This document shows positions 1-6,475 of a DNA stretch of 8,663 nt, in pieces. Every line of letters begins with the position of its first letter. Position 1 is the first letter of the stretch. The DNA comes from Candidatus Iainarchaeum sp. (GTDB lineage Archaea; Iainarchaeota; Iainarchaeia; Iainarchaeales; JAAZKV01), in assembly GCA_018691995.1 (NCBI GenBank), contig JABHJM010000005.1, forward strand, positions 1-8,663. The letters run 5' to 3'. The notes under the pieces were generated by a model. The model was not told the DNA's origin. It saw only the letters and a program-made list of their open reading frames with translations, and did no database searches. Both the position numbers and the translations under genes were made by a program.

Positions 1-128
1 TGTGTTTCGGGTACTCCGCTTCCTGAATTCATTACTTGTAATAGTAGTCCTACAACAACTAGTGCAATTACTATGACGATTGCGATGATTACTAAGTATT
101 CGATTGTACCTTGTCCGCTTTGTTTCAT
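1..128 (-). CDS. Class III signal peptide pilin, C-terminus cut by window edge
   Basis: Reading from the ATG at 128 gives 42 residues before the window ends. The start, MKQSGQGTIEYLVII, has the archaeal class III prepilin pattern: a very short polar leader (MKQSG), a Gly-Gln processing site, and Q-x-T-x-E at mature positions 1, 3 and 5. A hydrophobic helix follows directly (about residues 11-31). In this family a prepilin peptidase of the EppA/FlaK type cuts before the Gln, and the hydrophobic helix packs into the filament core. The gene lies last in the minus-strand order, after an ATPase and two platform proteins, which fits the filament subunit of that machine. It has its own TATA box and a near-perfect ribosome site, and it favours ATC isoleucine codons while its neighbours use mostly ATT, so strong expression is likely. 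The family call is firm; whether it is the major or a minor pilin is not settled. Confidence 0.88.
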   Translation of the reverse strand, partial: MKQSGQGTIEYLVIIAIVIVIALVVVGLLLQVMNSGSGVPET

Positions 129-134
129 GCTGTT

Positions 135-143
135 ACCTCCTTT
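135..143 (-). promoter_or_regulatory. Strong Shine-Dalgarno site of the pilin gene
   Basis: The minus strand reads AAAGGAGGT, then six bases, then the ATG at 128. This is the best ribosome site in the window and fixes the start that gives an intact class III leader. Confidence 0.85.
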
Positions 144-179
144 TAAGTTTTAGAATTTAAAGTATAAAGATTAATTCTT

Positions 180-189
180 CTATATAAGC
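180..189 (-). promoter_or_regulatory. TATA box for the pilin gene
   Basis: The minus strand reads GCTTATATAG, a close match to an archaeal TATA box. A start point about 25 bases downstream would give a leader of roughly 30 bases that carries the ribosome site. The box lies just past the stop codon of the upstream platform gene, so the pilin could be transcribed separately from, and more strongly than, the assembly genes. Confidence 0.65.
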
Positions 190-195
190 TTTTCT

Positions 196-1245
196 TTAGA
201 TAAATCCGCCAATTAACAGTCCTATTCCACTAAGGAGTATTTCAAAGAGTACTACTCCAATGATGCAAATGACGGGAGCAAACTTTAATCCATCCCGTAT
301 TTTGCCGCCTCCAATAACTCCCATGAATACACTGGCGAGTAAACCATTAACAACAATTATTATTTGTCCCATTAATTTCATGAACTCTGGGGTAATTGAT
401 ATTGCAGCTCCGGTTAATCCAACCTGGCCACTTATTTCTGCATCTCCAACTCCACTAATTTCTGCAGTTTCAAGTTGTATTGATCCAAGAATTGCTAAAA
501 ATTGAACACTAACTGCCAAAAGCATTGGGGATGCAACTACAACAACAAATACAATAAATAAAACATACATTCGTGTTGAACTCACAAGTTCTTTTTTTAG
601 AACATTTGTTTGTTTAATATCATTAGCACTTGTTTCAATTAATTGAGCAAGTTTTCCTCCTGAATGAAGTGCTTGGGCAAAAAACTTAGTAGTATCCGAT
701 AATATTTTTGAATCAATTCTAGTAGCAAGTCCTTTTAGTGCATCAGAAAATGATTGTATTCCAAGACTCTTTTTTGTTGCAATATTTATTTCTTCACTAA
801 GTGGGCCAAACTCAGGTCTTATTGCAGAACGAAATGCATAGAATGGAGTCATTCCACTACGAAGATTATTTCCAACTAAAAACAAAAAATCTGGGAGAAT
901 TGATTCAACCATTTTTTTTCTTCCATCAATTACATATAATATGTGTAAATAAAAGAGAGCAAATGTTGCAAAGAAACCAAGTATTGCAAAAACAAACATT
1001 AAGATGAGTCGAAGTTGCGGTTCAAAATAAATTTCACTATTAGTTAAAACATTGTACAGTGGAATAACACTGTAGGGAATTAAAAATCCCATTATTGCTG
1101 TTAGTATTGAAAGGAATAATCTTGTTCCTGCCCAAATTCTTTCATCATCTTTTGATCCAGCATACATTAACCATTTTTTTACTTTATTTTCAAGTATGTT
1201 TCTTGGAATAAATATTGAAAAGAAAATTGATATGGCAGTTAACAT
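196..1245 (-). CDS. GspF/TadC-like pilus platform membrane protein (second of two)
   Basis: A 349-residue polytopic membrane protein of the type II secretion F (GspF/PilC/TadC/ArlJ) family. Such proteins sit in the membrane under the filament and couple the hexameric ATPase to subunit insertion. Visible parts: an N-terminal hydrophobic stretch (3-13), membrane helices at about 41-67 and 78-106, a cytosolic four-helix T2SSF domain at about 110-225 with the typical LPDFLFLVGNNLRSGMTP and HSGGKLAQL segments, then hydrophobic helices at about 226-253, 290-311 and 322-348. The GGGKIRDGLKFAP loop before the last helix is like that of ArlJ/TadC proteins. It has one T2SSF domain where typical ArlJ has two; the adjacent 298-residue protein supplies the other. 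The start overlaps the previous stop by one base (TAATG), with AGGTGA just upstream as ribosome site, so translation is likely coupled. Confidence 0.88.
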   Translation of the reverse strand: MLTAISIFFSIFIPRNILENKVKKWLMYAGSKDDERIWAGTRLFLSILTAIMGFLIPYSVIPLYNVLTNSEIYFEPQLRLILMFVFAILGFFATFALFYLHILYVIDGRKKMVESILPDFLFLVGNNLRSGMTPFYAFRSAIRPEFGPLSEEINIATKKSLGIQSFSDALKGLATRIDSKILSDTTKFFAQALHSGGKLAQLIETSANDIKQTNVLKKELVSSTRMYVLFIVFVVVVASPMLLAVSVQFLAILGSIQLETAEISGVGDAEISGQVGLTGAAISITPEFMKLMGQIIIVVNGLLASVFMGVIGGGKIRDGLKFAPVICIIGVVLFEILLSGIGLLIGGFI

Positions 1246-2141
1246 TATTTAATCACCTTTGGCACTTTTGTTCTTATCATGAATATCATTGCTACTTGAA
1301 TACAAGCAGCTAAAAGAGCAATTAATACAACTGCTTCTACTCCAATTCCACTTCCGCCAATTGATGATGCAATTACTAAAAAAGTTATTCCAAGGGAAGG
1401 CATTGCTGCTGCAATTATTAAATAAATAAGTGTCCATAGGTTTAATTCAGCTGAATAATTTTTTATTACTTCAACTTGTTGTGCATTAAGTGCATCAACT
1501 TCTGAGTTAAGAGAATTAACAACACTTCCTCCACTTTTCATTGTTGTAATTATTTGCCAAATACTTTTTTTCAAGATTTCTGATTTTGTTCTAAATGCTA
1601 ATTTTTCAAGAGCAGCACTTTCACTCATTCCTGAATTTATATCTTTTATGACTTGTGCAAACTCATGAGACACTTGCCCATAATTAGATTTTGCAATAGA
1701 GCGCATTGCTTCAAACAAACTTATTCCGGAACTAAGTTGAATTAATAAAGTTCTTAGGGCAAATAATAATTCTTGATCAACCAAACTTGCAAGTTGGAAT
1801 GCTGCCATTTTTGGGTATAGTAAATGAAAAATTAATGAACCCACAAATGCAAAAAGACCAGCTGCGGCCATTATTAAAAAAGTAAAGGTTGTAATTTCAC
1901 GCAAGATTACTATTCCAAATGCAAGTCCAACAAAAATAAACATTATTCCATAAATTAATGCAGAGATTAAAGAAGCAAGACAATAATTTTCTGGTTGGAT
2001 ATCAATCTCTGCTTTTTTTAAATCATATTTTAAAGAAAAAACTATTTTTGATAAAAATCTTCCAAGGAACATAAATCTATTGCTAAAGTGCCTTGCTTTC
2101 TCTATTGGGAAAAGTAGCAACACAGGATTTTGTTCTTTCAT
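1245..2141 (-). CDS. GspF/TadB-like pilus platform membrane protein (first of two)
   Basis: A 298-residue membrane protein of the same T2SSF family as its downstream neighbour. Membrane helices are visible at about 53-80 and 84-109, a cytosolic helical T2SSF domain at about 115-230 (LFALRTLLIQLSSGISLFEA, later TTMKSGGSVVNSL), and two further helices at about 235-258 and 268-290. The repeated L-x-SG-x-S-x-x-x-A and M-x-SGG patterns are what tie it to the family. It overlaps the ATPase gene by four bases (ATGA) and is followed with a one-base overlap by the second platform gene, as expected if both are made in fixed ratio and assemble together. The two could form a heteromeric platform like TadB/TadC, equal to one double-domain ArlJ; that pairing is inferred. 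The ribosome site is weak, so coupled translation from the ATPase gene is likely. Confidence 0.87.
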   Translation of the reverse strand: MKEQNPVLLLFPIEKARHFSNRFMFLGRFLSKIVFSLKYDLKKAEIDIQPENYCLASLISALIYGIMFIFVGLAFGIVILREITTFTFLIMAAAGLFAFVGSLIFHLLYPKMAAFQLASLVDQELLFALRTLLIQLSSGISLFEAMRSIAKSNYGQVSHEFAQVIKDINSGMSESAALEKLAFRTKSEILKKSIWQIITTMKSGGSVVNSLNSEVDALNAQQVEVIKNYSAELNLWTLIYLIIAAAMPSLGITFLVIASSIGGSGIGVEAVVLIALLAACIQVAMIFMIRTKVPKVIK

Positions 2142-4987
2142 TCAACCATCCCTTCAATTTCATCCTTTGTTGCTTTTCTATCTGCCAAATCAATTACTCT
2201 TTTTGTATTTGAATAATAAAGTTTCATTATGAATCCAATTGTATCTAATTCATTAATATTTTGTACTCGCATCCAATCAAGAATTTTCTTTCTTGTTGCA
2301 AGTTCTTTTTCAATATCTTCTTCAGTAAGACCAGTGTGCAAATTTAGTAAAGTTAAAAGCTTGGTGGGTTTGTTTAATTGTTCCCAGTCATCTGTTCTTG
2401 GACTCCATTTGTAAATGGTATTAACTTGTAATCCTTTTCCAGTTGAAGTTTGTTCAATTTCACTAATCTCAAAAGTTCTTCTTCGATTAGTTTTTCTATC
2501 TCTGTATTGTACAACAACAAGATCAATTAATTCAATCTGTACAGGGGGAACATTCATGGGTGGTTCAGCTAAACGTCGTAGTACTTGATAAGCAGAATTA
2601 GCGTGCATAGTTGAGTAAATACTGTGTCCAGTTTCAATAGCTTCCATTAAAACTTCAGCTTCTTTCTTTCTTCTTACTTCTCCAACAATTATTCTGTCAG
2701 GTCTCATTCTAAGAGAGGTAACCATACAATCAAGCATTGTAACTTGTCCTAGTCCTTCTGGATTTGCAGAACGTGTTACCATTGGGATCCAATTCCACTT
2801 TAAGTATTTTGGAAGTACTAGTTCACGTACATCTTCAATAGAAATTATTCTGTGGTATGATGGAACTAATGAAAGTAATGTGTTTAGTGAGGATGTTTTT
2901 CCACTTGCAGTTCCTCCACTAAGGAGTATGTTCATTTCATATTGCATTGCAAGCCATAGTAGAGCTGCCATTTCAGTATTCATTGTGTGTGCTTTTCCAA
3001 TAAAATCAATTATTGTCCAAGGTCGTCTTGCGAAACGCCTTATTGTCAGGGTGTTTCCTTCTGCTGAAATAGGGAACAAGGTTGCATTAACACGATCCCC
3101 TGACAATAGGTGCGCATCTAAAATAGGATTTAGTACTGTGATATCTCTTCCTATTTTCCTTCCAATTTGAGAAGAATAATTTAGTATTTCTTCTTCTGTT
3201 CCGGGCAACAGATTTGTTTTCAACCAACCATGTATTCTATGATATACAGTTACAGGAGTTTTTGAAGAATTAATTGCTACTTCTTCTAACATGTCGTCTC
3301 CCATTACTATTTCAAGATCTCCAAGACCATACATCTCGTGTAATACTACTCCGCTCAATTGATCTAAAACATTAGTTTTATTATTTGGGAAATAAGGCGT
3401 GAGTTGCTTTTTTGATTCTGTGAAAAATTTATTTTTTAATTGTTTTGCTTTTTTTGGATCAAGAATTTCATCAAGTTCCATTGGAAGCGCTTCAGCAATT
3501 TCATTTTTAATATAATTTAAAAAACTTCGAGTGTATTTTCCAATAGTTGGCATTTCAATATTGTATATTGGCCTAGCTTCATCAGGAACAAGAATTATTG
3601 AAACTTTTGCTGGAATATAGTCAATTGTCATTTCATAAGTTTCTAAAACTTTTCCTTCTGGAGTTTTTACTGTTTTTGATTCAACTTCTTTTTTTAATTT
3701 CACAATTGGTTTTTTTCCAAGAGTTGTTGGATATCTAACTTCAACAATTCCATAATCTTCAAACATTCTCATTATTTTTTCAATAATATAAATGTCTATT
3801 TTTGTATATTCTGCTAATTCTCCAGTGTCAGCTTGTTTGTATGATTCAAGTAATTCAAAAATTTCATCAATTGGTGTTTTCAAAGAAGATCTTTTTTTCT
3901 TAATCGGAACAACATCCTTTTTCCATTTTGGTTCACTAACTGTGCTAATTATTTTTGGAGTTGTTTTTTCTGTTGTTGTAGGACTTACCTTGTCGTGAAT
4001 CCATTTAGGGTGATTTGTTTTTCTCTGTCCAACAATTGAACTTTTTGATATTGCTTTTGGGATTTCATGTTTCCATTTTGGAGTAGCAACAATTTCTTTT
4101 GTTTGACTTGCAAAATCGTTTGCTGTTGGTTCTTCAATTTTTTTATTTTCCATCCAACTATACTCACTAGTTGACTTGATAACATCTGTTTTAATTTCAC
4201 TGGACTTATTTGCTTTTGTTGAAAGGTGTTTCCATTTTGGAGCAGGAATAATTTCTTCTGTAAGAAAATCGTTTGCTTTTGGTTTTTCAATAACTTCTTC
4301 TTTTAGCCAATCAAATTTTGTGTTTTCAATTTTTGTTTTGCTTTCACTTTGTGTTGAAGGTTTTGTTGGGGGTGTGCTAAGTTCTTTTTTTAACATTTCT
4401 TCAAGTTTTTGCCCACTGTTTTTTTCAGGAGTGGGAATTACTTCTTTTTTTGATGCTAATTCTTTTAATTTTGCAAATGAATCAGTTTCTGTTTTTGGTG
4501 GAGAAACTTTTTCTGTTTTTTTATTTTTTTCAATTAATTTTTGTAAAGTTTCTTTTTGTTGTTCAAAATTATCTTTTTTCTTAGGTTCTATTTTTTCAGA
4601 AGGGTTTTCATTTTTTATTTTATTAAAAATATCGCTATTAGTTTCAACTGATTTTGGACTTTCTTTTACAGTTAATCCATGTGCAGTTTCTTTTGAAATA
4701 GCTTTACTTTTTTCATTAGGTTTCATGGTTTTTTCTGTGGGGTGTTTCCATTTTGGTTCGTCTACATATTTGTTATTTGGAAAGTCGTTTGCTGTTGGTT
4801 CTTCAATCTTCTTTTGATCTAACCAAGGGTAAACTTCATCAACAGTTTCTTTAGTTTTATTTATTTTTGATTTTTCTTTTAGTTGAATCTCTATGGGGGT
4901 CTTCTGTTTTTTAGTATCTTCGTTATGAATTTGTTCAGATTTCTTCTTTTTATCCGTAGATTTATCCTTTTTGGAGAAAATGCCCAT
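2138..4987 (-). CDS. Type II/IV secretion (TadA/ArlI-like) ATPase with long repeat tail and winged helix
   Basis: A 949-residue cytosolic motor ATPase, the energy source for filament assembly. The C-terminal half is canonical: an N-terminal ATPase domain at about 440-650, an Asp box (IISIEDVREL, 714-723), Walker A GGTASGKT (691-698), Walker B with RMRPDRIIVGEVR (760-772, catalytic Glu770), and a His box (TGH 786-788, STMHA 792-796). All catalytic motifs look intact. Family members are usually about 500-550 residues; the excess is an N-terminal extension of about 365 residues, rich in Lys, Glu, Thr and Pro and probably disordered, with three copies of a W...ANDF...PKWKH repeat. At about 366-433 there is a predicted winged helix (helices in IDEIFELLESY and TGELAEYTKIDIYIIEKIMRMF, then a GIVEV...IVKL hairpin). 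It heads the operon and overlaps the platform gene by four bases. The ATPase call is firm; the extension's role is unknown. Confidence 0.93.
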   Translation of the reverse strand: MGIFSKKDKSTDKKKKSEQIHNEDTKKQKTPIEIQLKEKSKINKTKETVDEVYPWLDQKKIEEPTANDFPNNKYVDEPKWKHPTEKTMKPNEKSKAISKETAHGLTVKESPKSVETNSDIFNKIKNENPSEKIEPKKKDNFEQQKETLQKLIEKNKKTEKVSPPKTETDSFAKLKELASKKEVIPTPEKNSGQKLEEMLKKELSTPPTKPSTQSESKTKIENTKFDWLKEEVIEKPKANDFLTEEIIPAPKWKHLSTKANKSSEIKTDVIKSTSEYSWMENKKIEEPTANDFASQTKEIVATPKWKHEIPKAISKSSIVGQRKTNHPKWIHDKVSPTTTEKTTPKIISTVSEPKWKKDVVPIKKKRSSLKTPIDEIFELLESYKQADTGELAEYTKIDIYIIEKIMRMFEDYGIVEVRYPTTLGKKPIVKLKKEVESKTVKTPEGKVLETYEMTIDYIPAKVSIILVPDEARPIYNIEMPTIGKYTRSFLNYIKNEIAEALPMELDEILDPKKAKQLKNKFFTESKKQLTPYFPNNKTNVLDQLSGVVLHEMYGLGDLEIVMGDDMLEEVAINSSKTPVTVYHRIHGWLKTNLLPGTEEEILNYSSQIGRKIGRDITVLNPILDAHLLSGDRVNATLFPISAEGNTLTIRRFARRPWTIIDFIGKAHTMNTEMAALLWLAMQYEMNILLSGGTASGKTSSLNTLLSLVPSYHRIISIEDVRELVLPKYLKWNWIPMVTRSANPEGLGQVTMLDCMVTSLRMRPDRIIVGEVRRKKEAEVLMEAIETGHSIYSTMHANSAYQVLRRLAEPPMNVPPVQIELIDLVVVQYRDRKTNRRRTFEISEIEQTSTGKGLQVNTIYKWSPRTDDWEQLNKPTKLLTLLNLHTGLTEEDIEKELATRKKILDWMRVQNINELDTIGFIMKLYYSNTKRVIDLADRKATKDEIEGMVE
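4067..4162 (-). repeat. ATPase tail repeat 3 (residues 276-307)
   Basis: Third copy: YSWMENKKIEEPTANDF then a spacer ending in TPKWKH, two residues longer than the others. It shares KKIEEPTANDF exactly with repeat 1. Two lone half-motifs follow, PKWIH (327-331) and PKWKK (353-357), leading into the winged helix. Confidence 0.8.
4226..4315 (-). repeat. ATPase tail repeat 2 (residues 225-254)
   Basis: Second copy: FDWLKEEVIEKPKANDF then a spacer ending in APKWKH. It is the most divergent around the IEEP segment but keeps ANDF and PKWKH exactly, with the same 23-residue spacing from Trp227. Confidence 0.8.
4742..4831 (-). repeat. ATPase tail repeat 1 (residues 53-82)
   Basis: First of three protein-level repeats. 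It runs YPWLDQKKIEEPTANDF then a spacer ending in EPKWKH. Trp55 lies 23 residues before the Pro of PKWKH, the same as in repeat 2. Confidence 0.8.
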
Positions 4988-5091
4988 GTTTATCCCTTTT
5001 TCAGCTGTTATATTAAACGCTTTCTTATTTAATAATGTAACCTTGTACTTTTTGTGTTAGATTTAATAATAACTTAATTCATTAATAATGC
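4988..5091. promoter_or_regulatory. Divergent promoter region between the pilus operon and the plus-strand genes
   Basis: This 104-base AT-rich spacer must hold promoters for both arms. For the plus strand, ATTTAATAAT at 5061-5070 is centred 26 bases before the ATG at 5092, and no ribosome site lies between, so a leaderless mRNA is expected. For the minus strand there are two candidates: TTTAATATAA at about 5008-5017, centred about 26 bases before the ATG at 4987, and ATTATTAAATA at 5026-5036. The second would give a leader of about 18 bases containing AAAGGGAT as a weak ribosome site. Which of the two is used cannot be settled by reading. Confidence 0.6.
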
Positions 5092-5748
5092 ATGGAAAAT
5101 ATAGGGGATGTTGAAAACTTTTTACAAAAAAAGGATGGGGTATCTAAACATATTAAAAGTGAAACAAATAAATTTGATGATTTACAAAAAATGCTTCTAA
5201 AAGAAGAAAGAGTTTATTTAGAAGTTTCAAAAAATATTTCTGGAAAAGATTTAACTCAAAGTATTTTTTTATGTGATCCACTTAATGCAAGTGATGTAGT
5301 TGTTGCTCTTGCAAGACGAATAAGTGCACAAGGGGTTTTACCAATTATTATTCTAACAACAATGAATTATAAATCAGCTAGAAAAGCATTACAAAAAGTA
5401 GGACTTGAAGATAAAGTTTTTTTGATTGACACTGTTTCAAAAAATATTTCATTTGTAAAAGATATGGAAAATATTTGGTTTGTTGATTCTTTAAGAAATT
5501 TAACCCAATTACAAATAAAAATAGTTAAATTAATTAAAACTAAAAAGAATGTTGCTTTTGTTTTTGATGCTCTTAATGTACTTGAATTATATCATTCCAG
5601 ACCAATTTTATTAAAATTTACTTATTCTGTTTCAAAACTATTAAAAAAATACAAACTAGGGGGTTATTATTCAATTACAAAGCCCTCTCTTGCTCCAAAA
5701 TTAAGTCAATTTTTTGATAATTTTGCCGAAATCAAAAAAATTGAATAA
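5092..5748 (+). CDS. RecA/KaiC-like protein without P-loop (ArlH-like pseudo-ATPase candidate)
   Basis: A 218-residue soluble protein. The fold is read from the order of segments. After a charged N-terminus (1-45), a strand and loop (SIFLCDPLNASDVV, 57-70) lie where KaiC/ArlH proteins carry the P-loop GxxGxGKT, but no such motif is present. Then come strand IIILTTMNY (85-93), strand VFLIDTVS (109-116), and a Walker-B-like strand VAFVFDALNVLELYHS (154-169). The last is close to the 'FDSLNTLLIY' segment of archaeal KaiC-like and DUF835-like proteins. It should therefore not hydrolyse ATP in the usual way and may be a structural or regulatory partner. ArlH is the KaiC-like partner of the archaellum ATPase ArlI, and this gene is divergent from an ArlI-like gene, so an ArlH-like role is plausible but inferred. 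It appears to be leaderless, with a TATA box at about -26. Confidence 0.6.
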   Translation: MENIGDVENFLQKKDGVSKHIKSETNKFDDLQKMLLKEERVYLEVSKNISGKDLTQSIFLCDPLNASDVVVALARRISAQGVLPIIILTTMNYKSARKALQKVGLEDKVFLIDTVSKNISFVKDMENIWFVDSLRNLTQLQIKIVKLIKTKKNVAFVFDALNVLELYHSRPILLKFTYSVSKLLKKYKLGGYYSITKPSLAPKLSQFFDNFAEIKKIE

Positions 5749-5754
5749 AGCAAC

Positions 5755-5765
5755 AATTAAATACT
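5755..5765 (+). promoter_or_regulatory. TATA box for leaderless gene at 5785
   Basis: AATTAAATACT is centred about 25 bases before the ATG at 5785. No GGAGG/GGTGA-like sequence lies between them, and C|ATG gives a pyrimidine-purine initiation point exactly at the start codon. A leaderless transcript is the simplest reading. Confidence 0.55.
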
Positions 5766-5784
5766 ATTTTTTGTTACTATTTGC

Positions 5785-6471
5785 ATGGTTTACATTTCAA
5801 GAAAAATAGTTTATCCAATATTTGTATTGATATTTGCAATTGCGTTTTTTATGTTAATTTATTTTGTTTCATTTTCACAAGATTTGAGCATTTCAAATGC
5901 CGAGTTTGATTTTAGTGGGGACAAAATTGTTCTTAAAATGGATATTAATAATACTTCAAACCATTATCTTCGAGACATTGAAGTTATTGTTGTAATGGGA
6001 CAGGAAGAAAGTAGCTACATTATTGAAGAATTGGGTCCTAGAGAAGGATATAAATTTGAAGAAGAATTTGAAATTACAGAAGGACTAAAATATGATGTTT
6101 ATGTAAAAGCCCCATATAACATAACGAAACATTTTCCACTAGAACTTGATGAAACAACAGTTCGTCCAGTTTTAGCAAAAGTTAATTTGAATAGTGAGAT
6201 GAGAGTGGGGGAAGAGTATAATGTTCTTGTTACTTTACAAAATGTTTCAAAAAGCGATATCTCGGATGTTATTTGGATTACAACATCAGAAGGTACTTTT
6301 TTTGAGGAATCATTTTTTCCAAGAACTGTTTCTTTAAAATCAGGGGAGTCAAAAACTTTATATTCTACTTTGACTCCAATAAGTCCAGGAGTAGTAAATT
6401 TAACTTTTACAGTTAAAATAGGAAATATTGAAAATGATTTTGAACATGAAATTATAATATTACCAGAGTGA
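5785..6471 (+). CDS. Single-pass membrane protein with two beta-sandwich ectodomains
   Basis: A 228-residue protein with one N-terminal membrane helix (about 8-30) followed by an outside region of alternating beta strands. Two Ig/CARDB-like units can be drawn: about 31-120 (DINNTSNHYLRDIEVIVV is a typical 'conserved adhesive' strand pattern) and about 121-228 (NVLVTLQNVSKSDISDVIW, then ...SPGVVNLTFTV). Five N-x-S/T sites at Asn55, 56, 112, 153 and 205 all lie outside the membrane helix, which suits a glycosylated surface protein. It lacks the class III leader, so it is not an ordinary pilin. ArlF and ArlG of archaella have the same plan, an N-terminal helix plus a beta-sandwich that contacts the S-layer; a stator or pilus anchor is thus possible but is inferred from architecture and neighbours only. 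Four bases separate it from the next gene. Confidence 0.65.
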   Translation: MVYISRKIVYPIFVLIFAIAFFMLIYFVSFSQDLSISNAEFDFSGDKIVLKMDINNTSNHYLRDIEVIVVMGQEESSYIIEELGPREGYKFEEEFEITEGLKYDVYVKAPYNITKHFPLELDETTVRPVLAKVNLNSEMRVGEEYNVLVTLQNVSKSDISDVIWITTSEGTFFEESFFPRTVSLKSGESKTLYSTLTPISPGVVNLTFTVKIGNIENDFEHEIIILPE

Positions 6472-6475
6472 TAAA

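Noticed and set aside
4176..4817. A 213-codon open frame on the plus strand, antisense to the ATPase tail
   Set aside because: It mirrors the Lys/Glu-rich repeat tail as Phe/Ser-rich sequence, with no domain, promoter or ribosome site; the minus-strand frame has real motifs. Its length follows from the biased composition of the opposite strand.
4067..4831. A CRISPR-like or satellite repeat array
   Set aside because: The repetition is at protein level inside one reading frame, with irregular spacing between copies and diverged codons, so it is a coding repeat.
5028..5089. Three copies of TTAATAAT as an operator array
   Set aside because: Spacings of 34 and 19 bases are irregular, two copies already serve as TATA-box candidates, and such strings are common in DNA this AT-rich.
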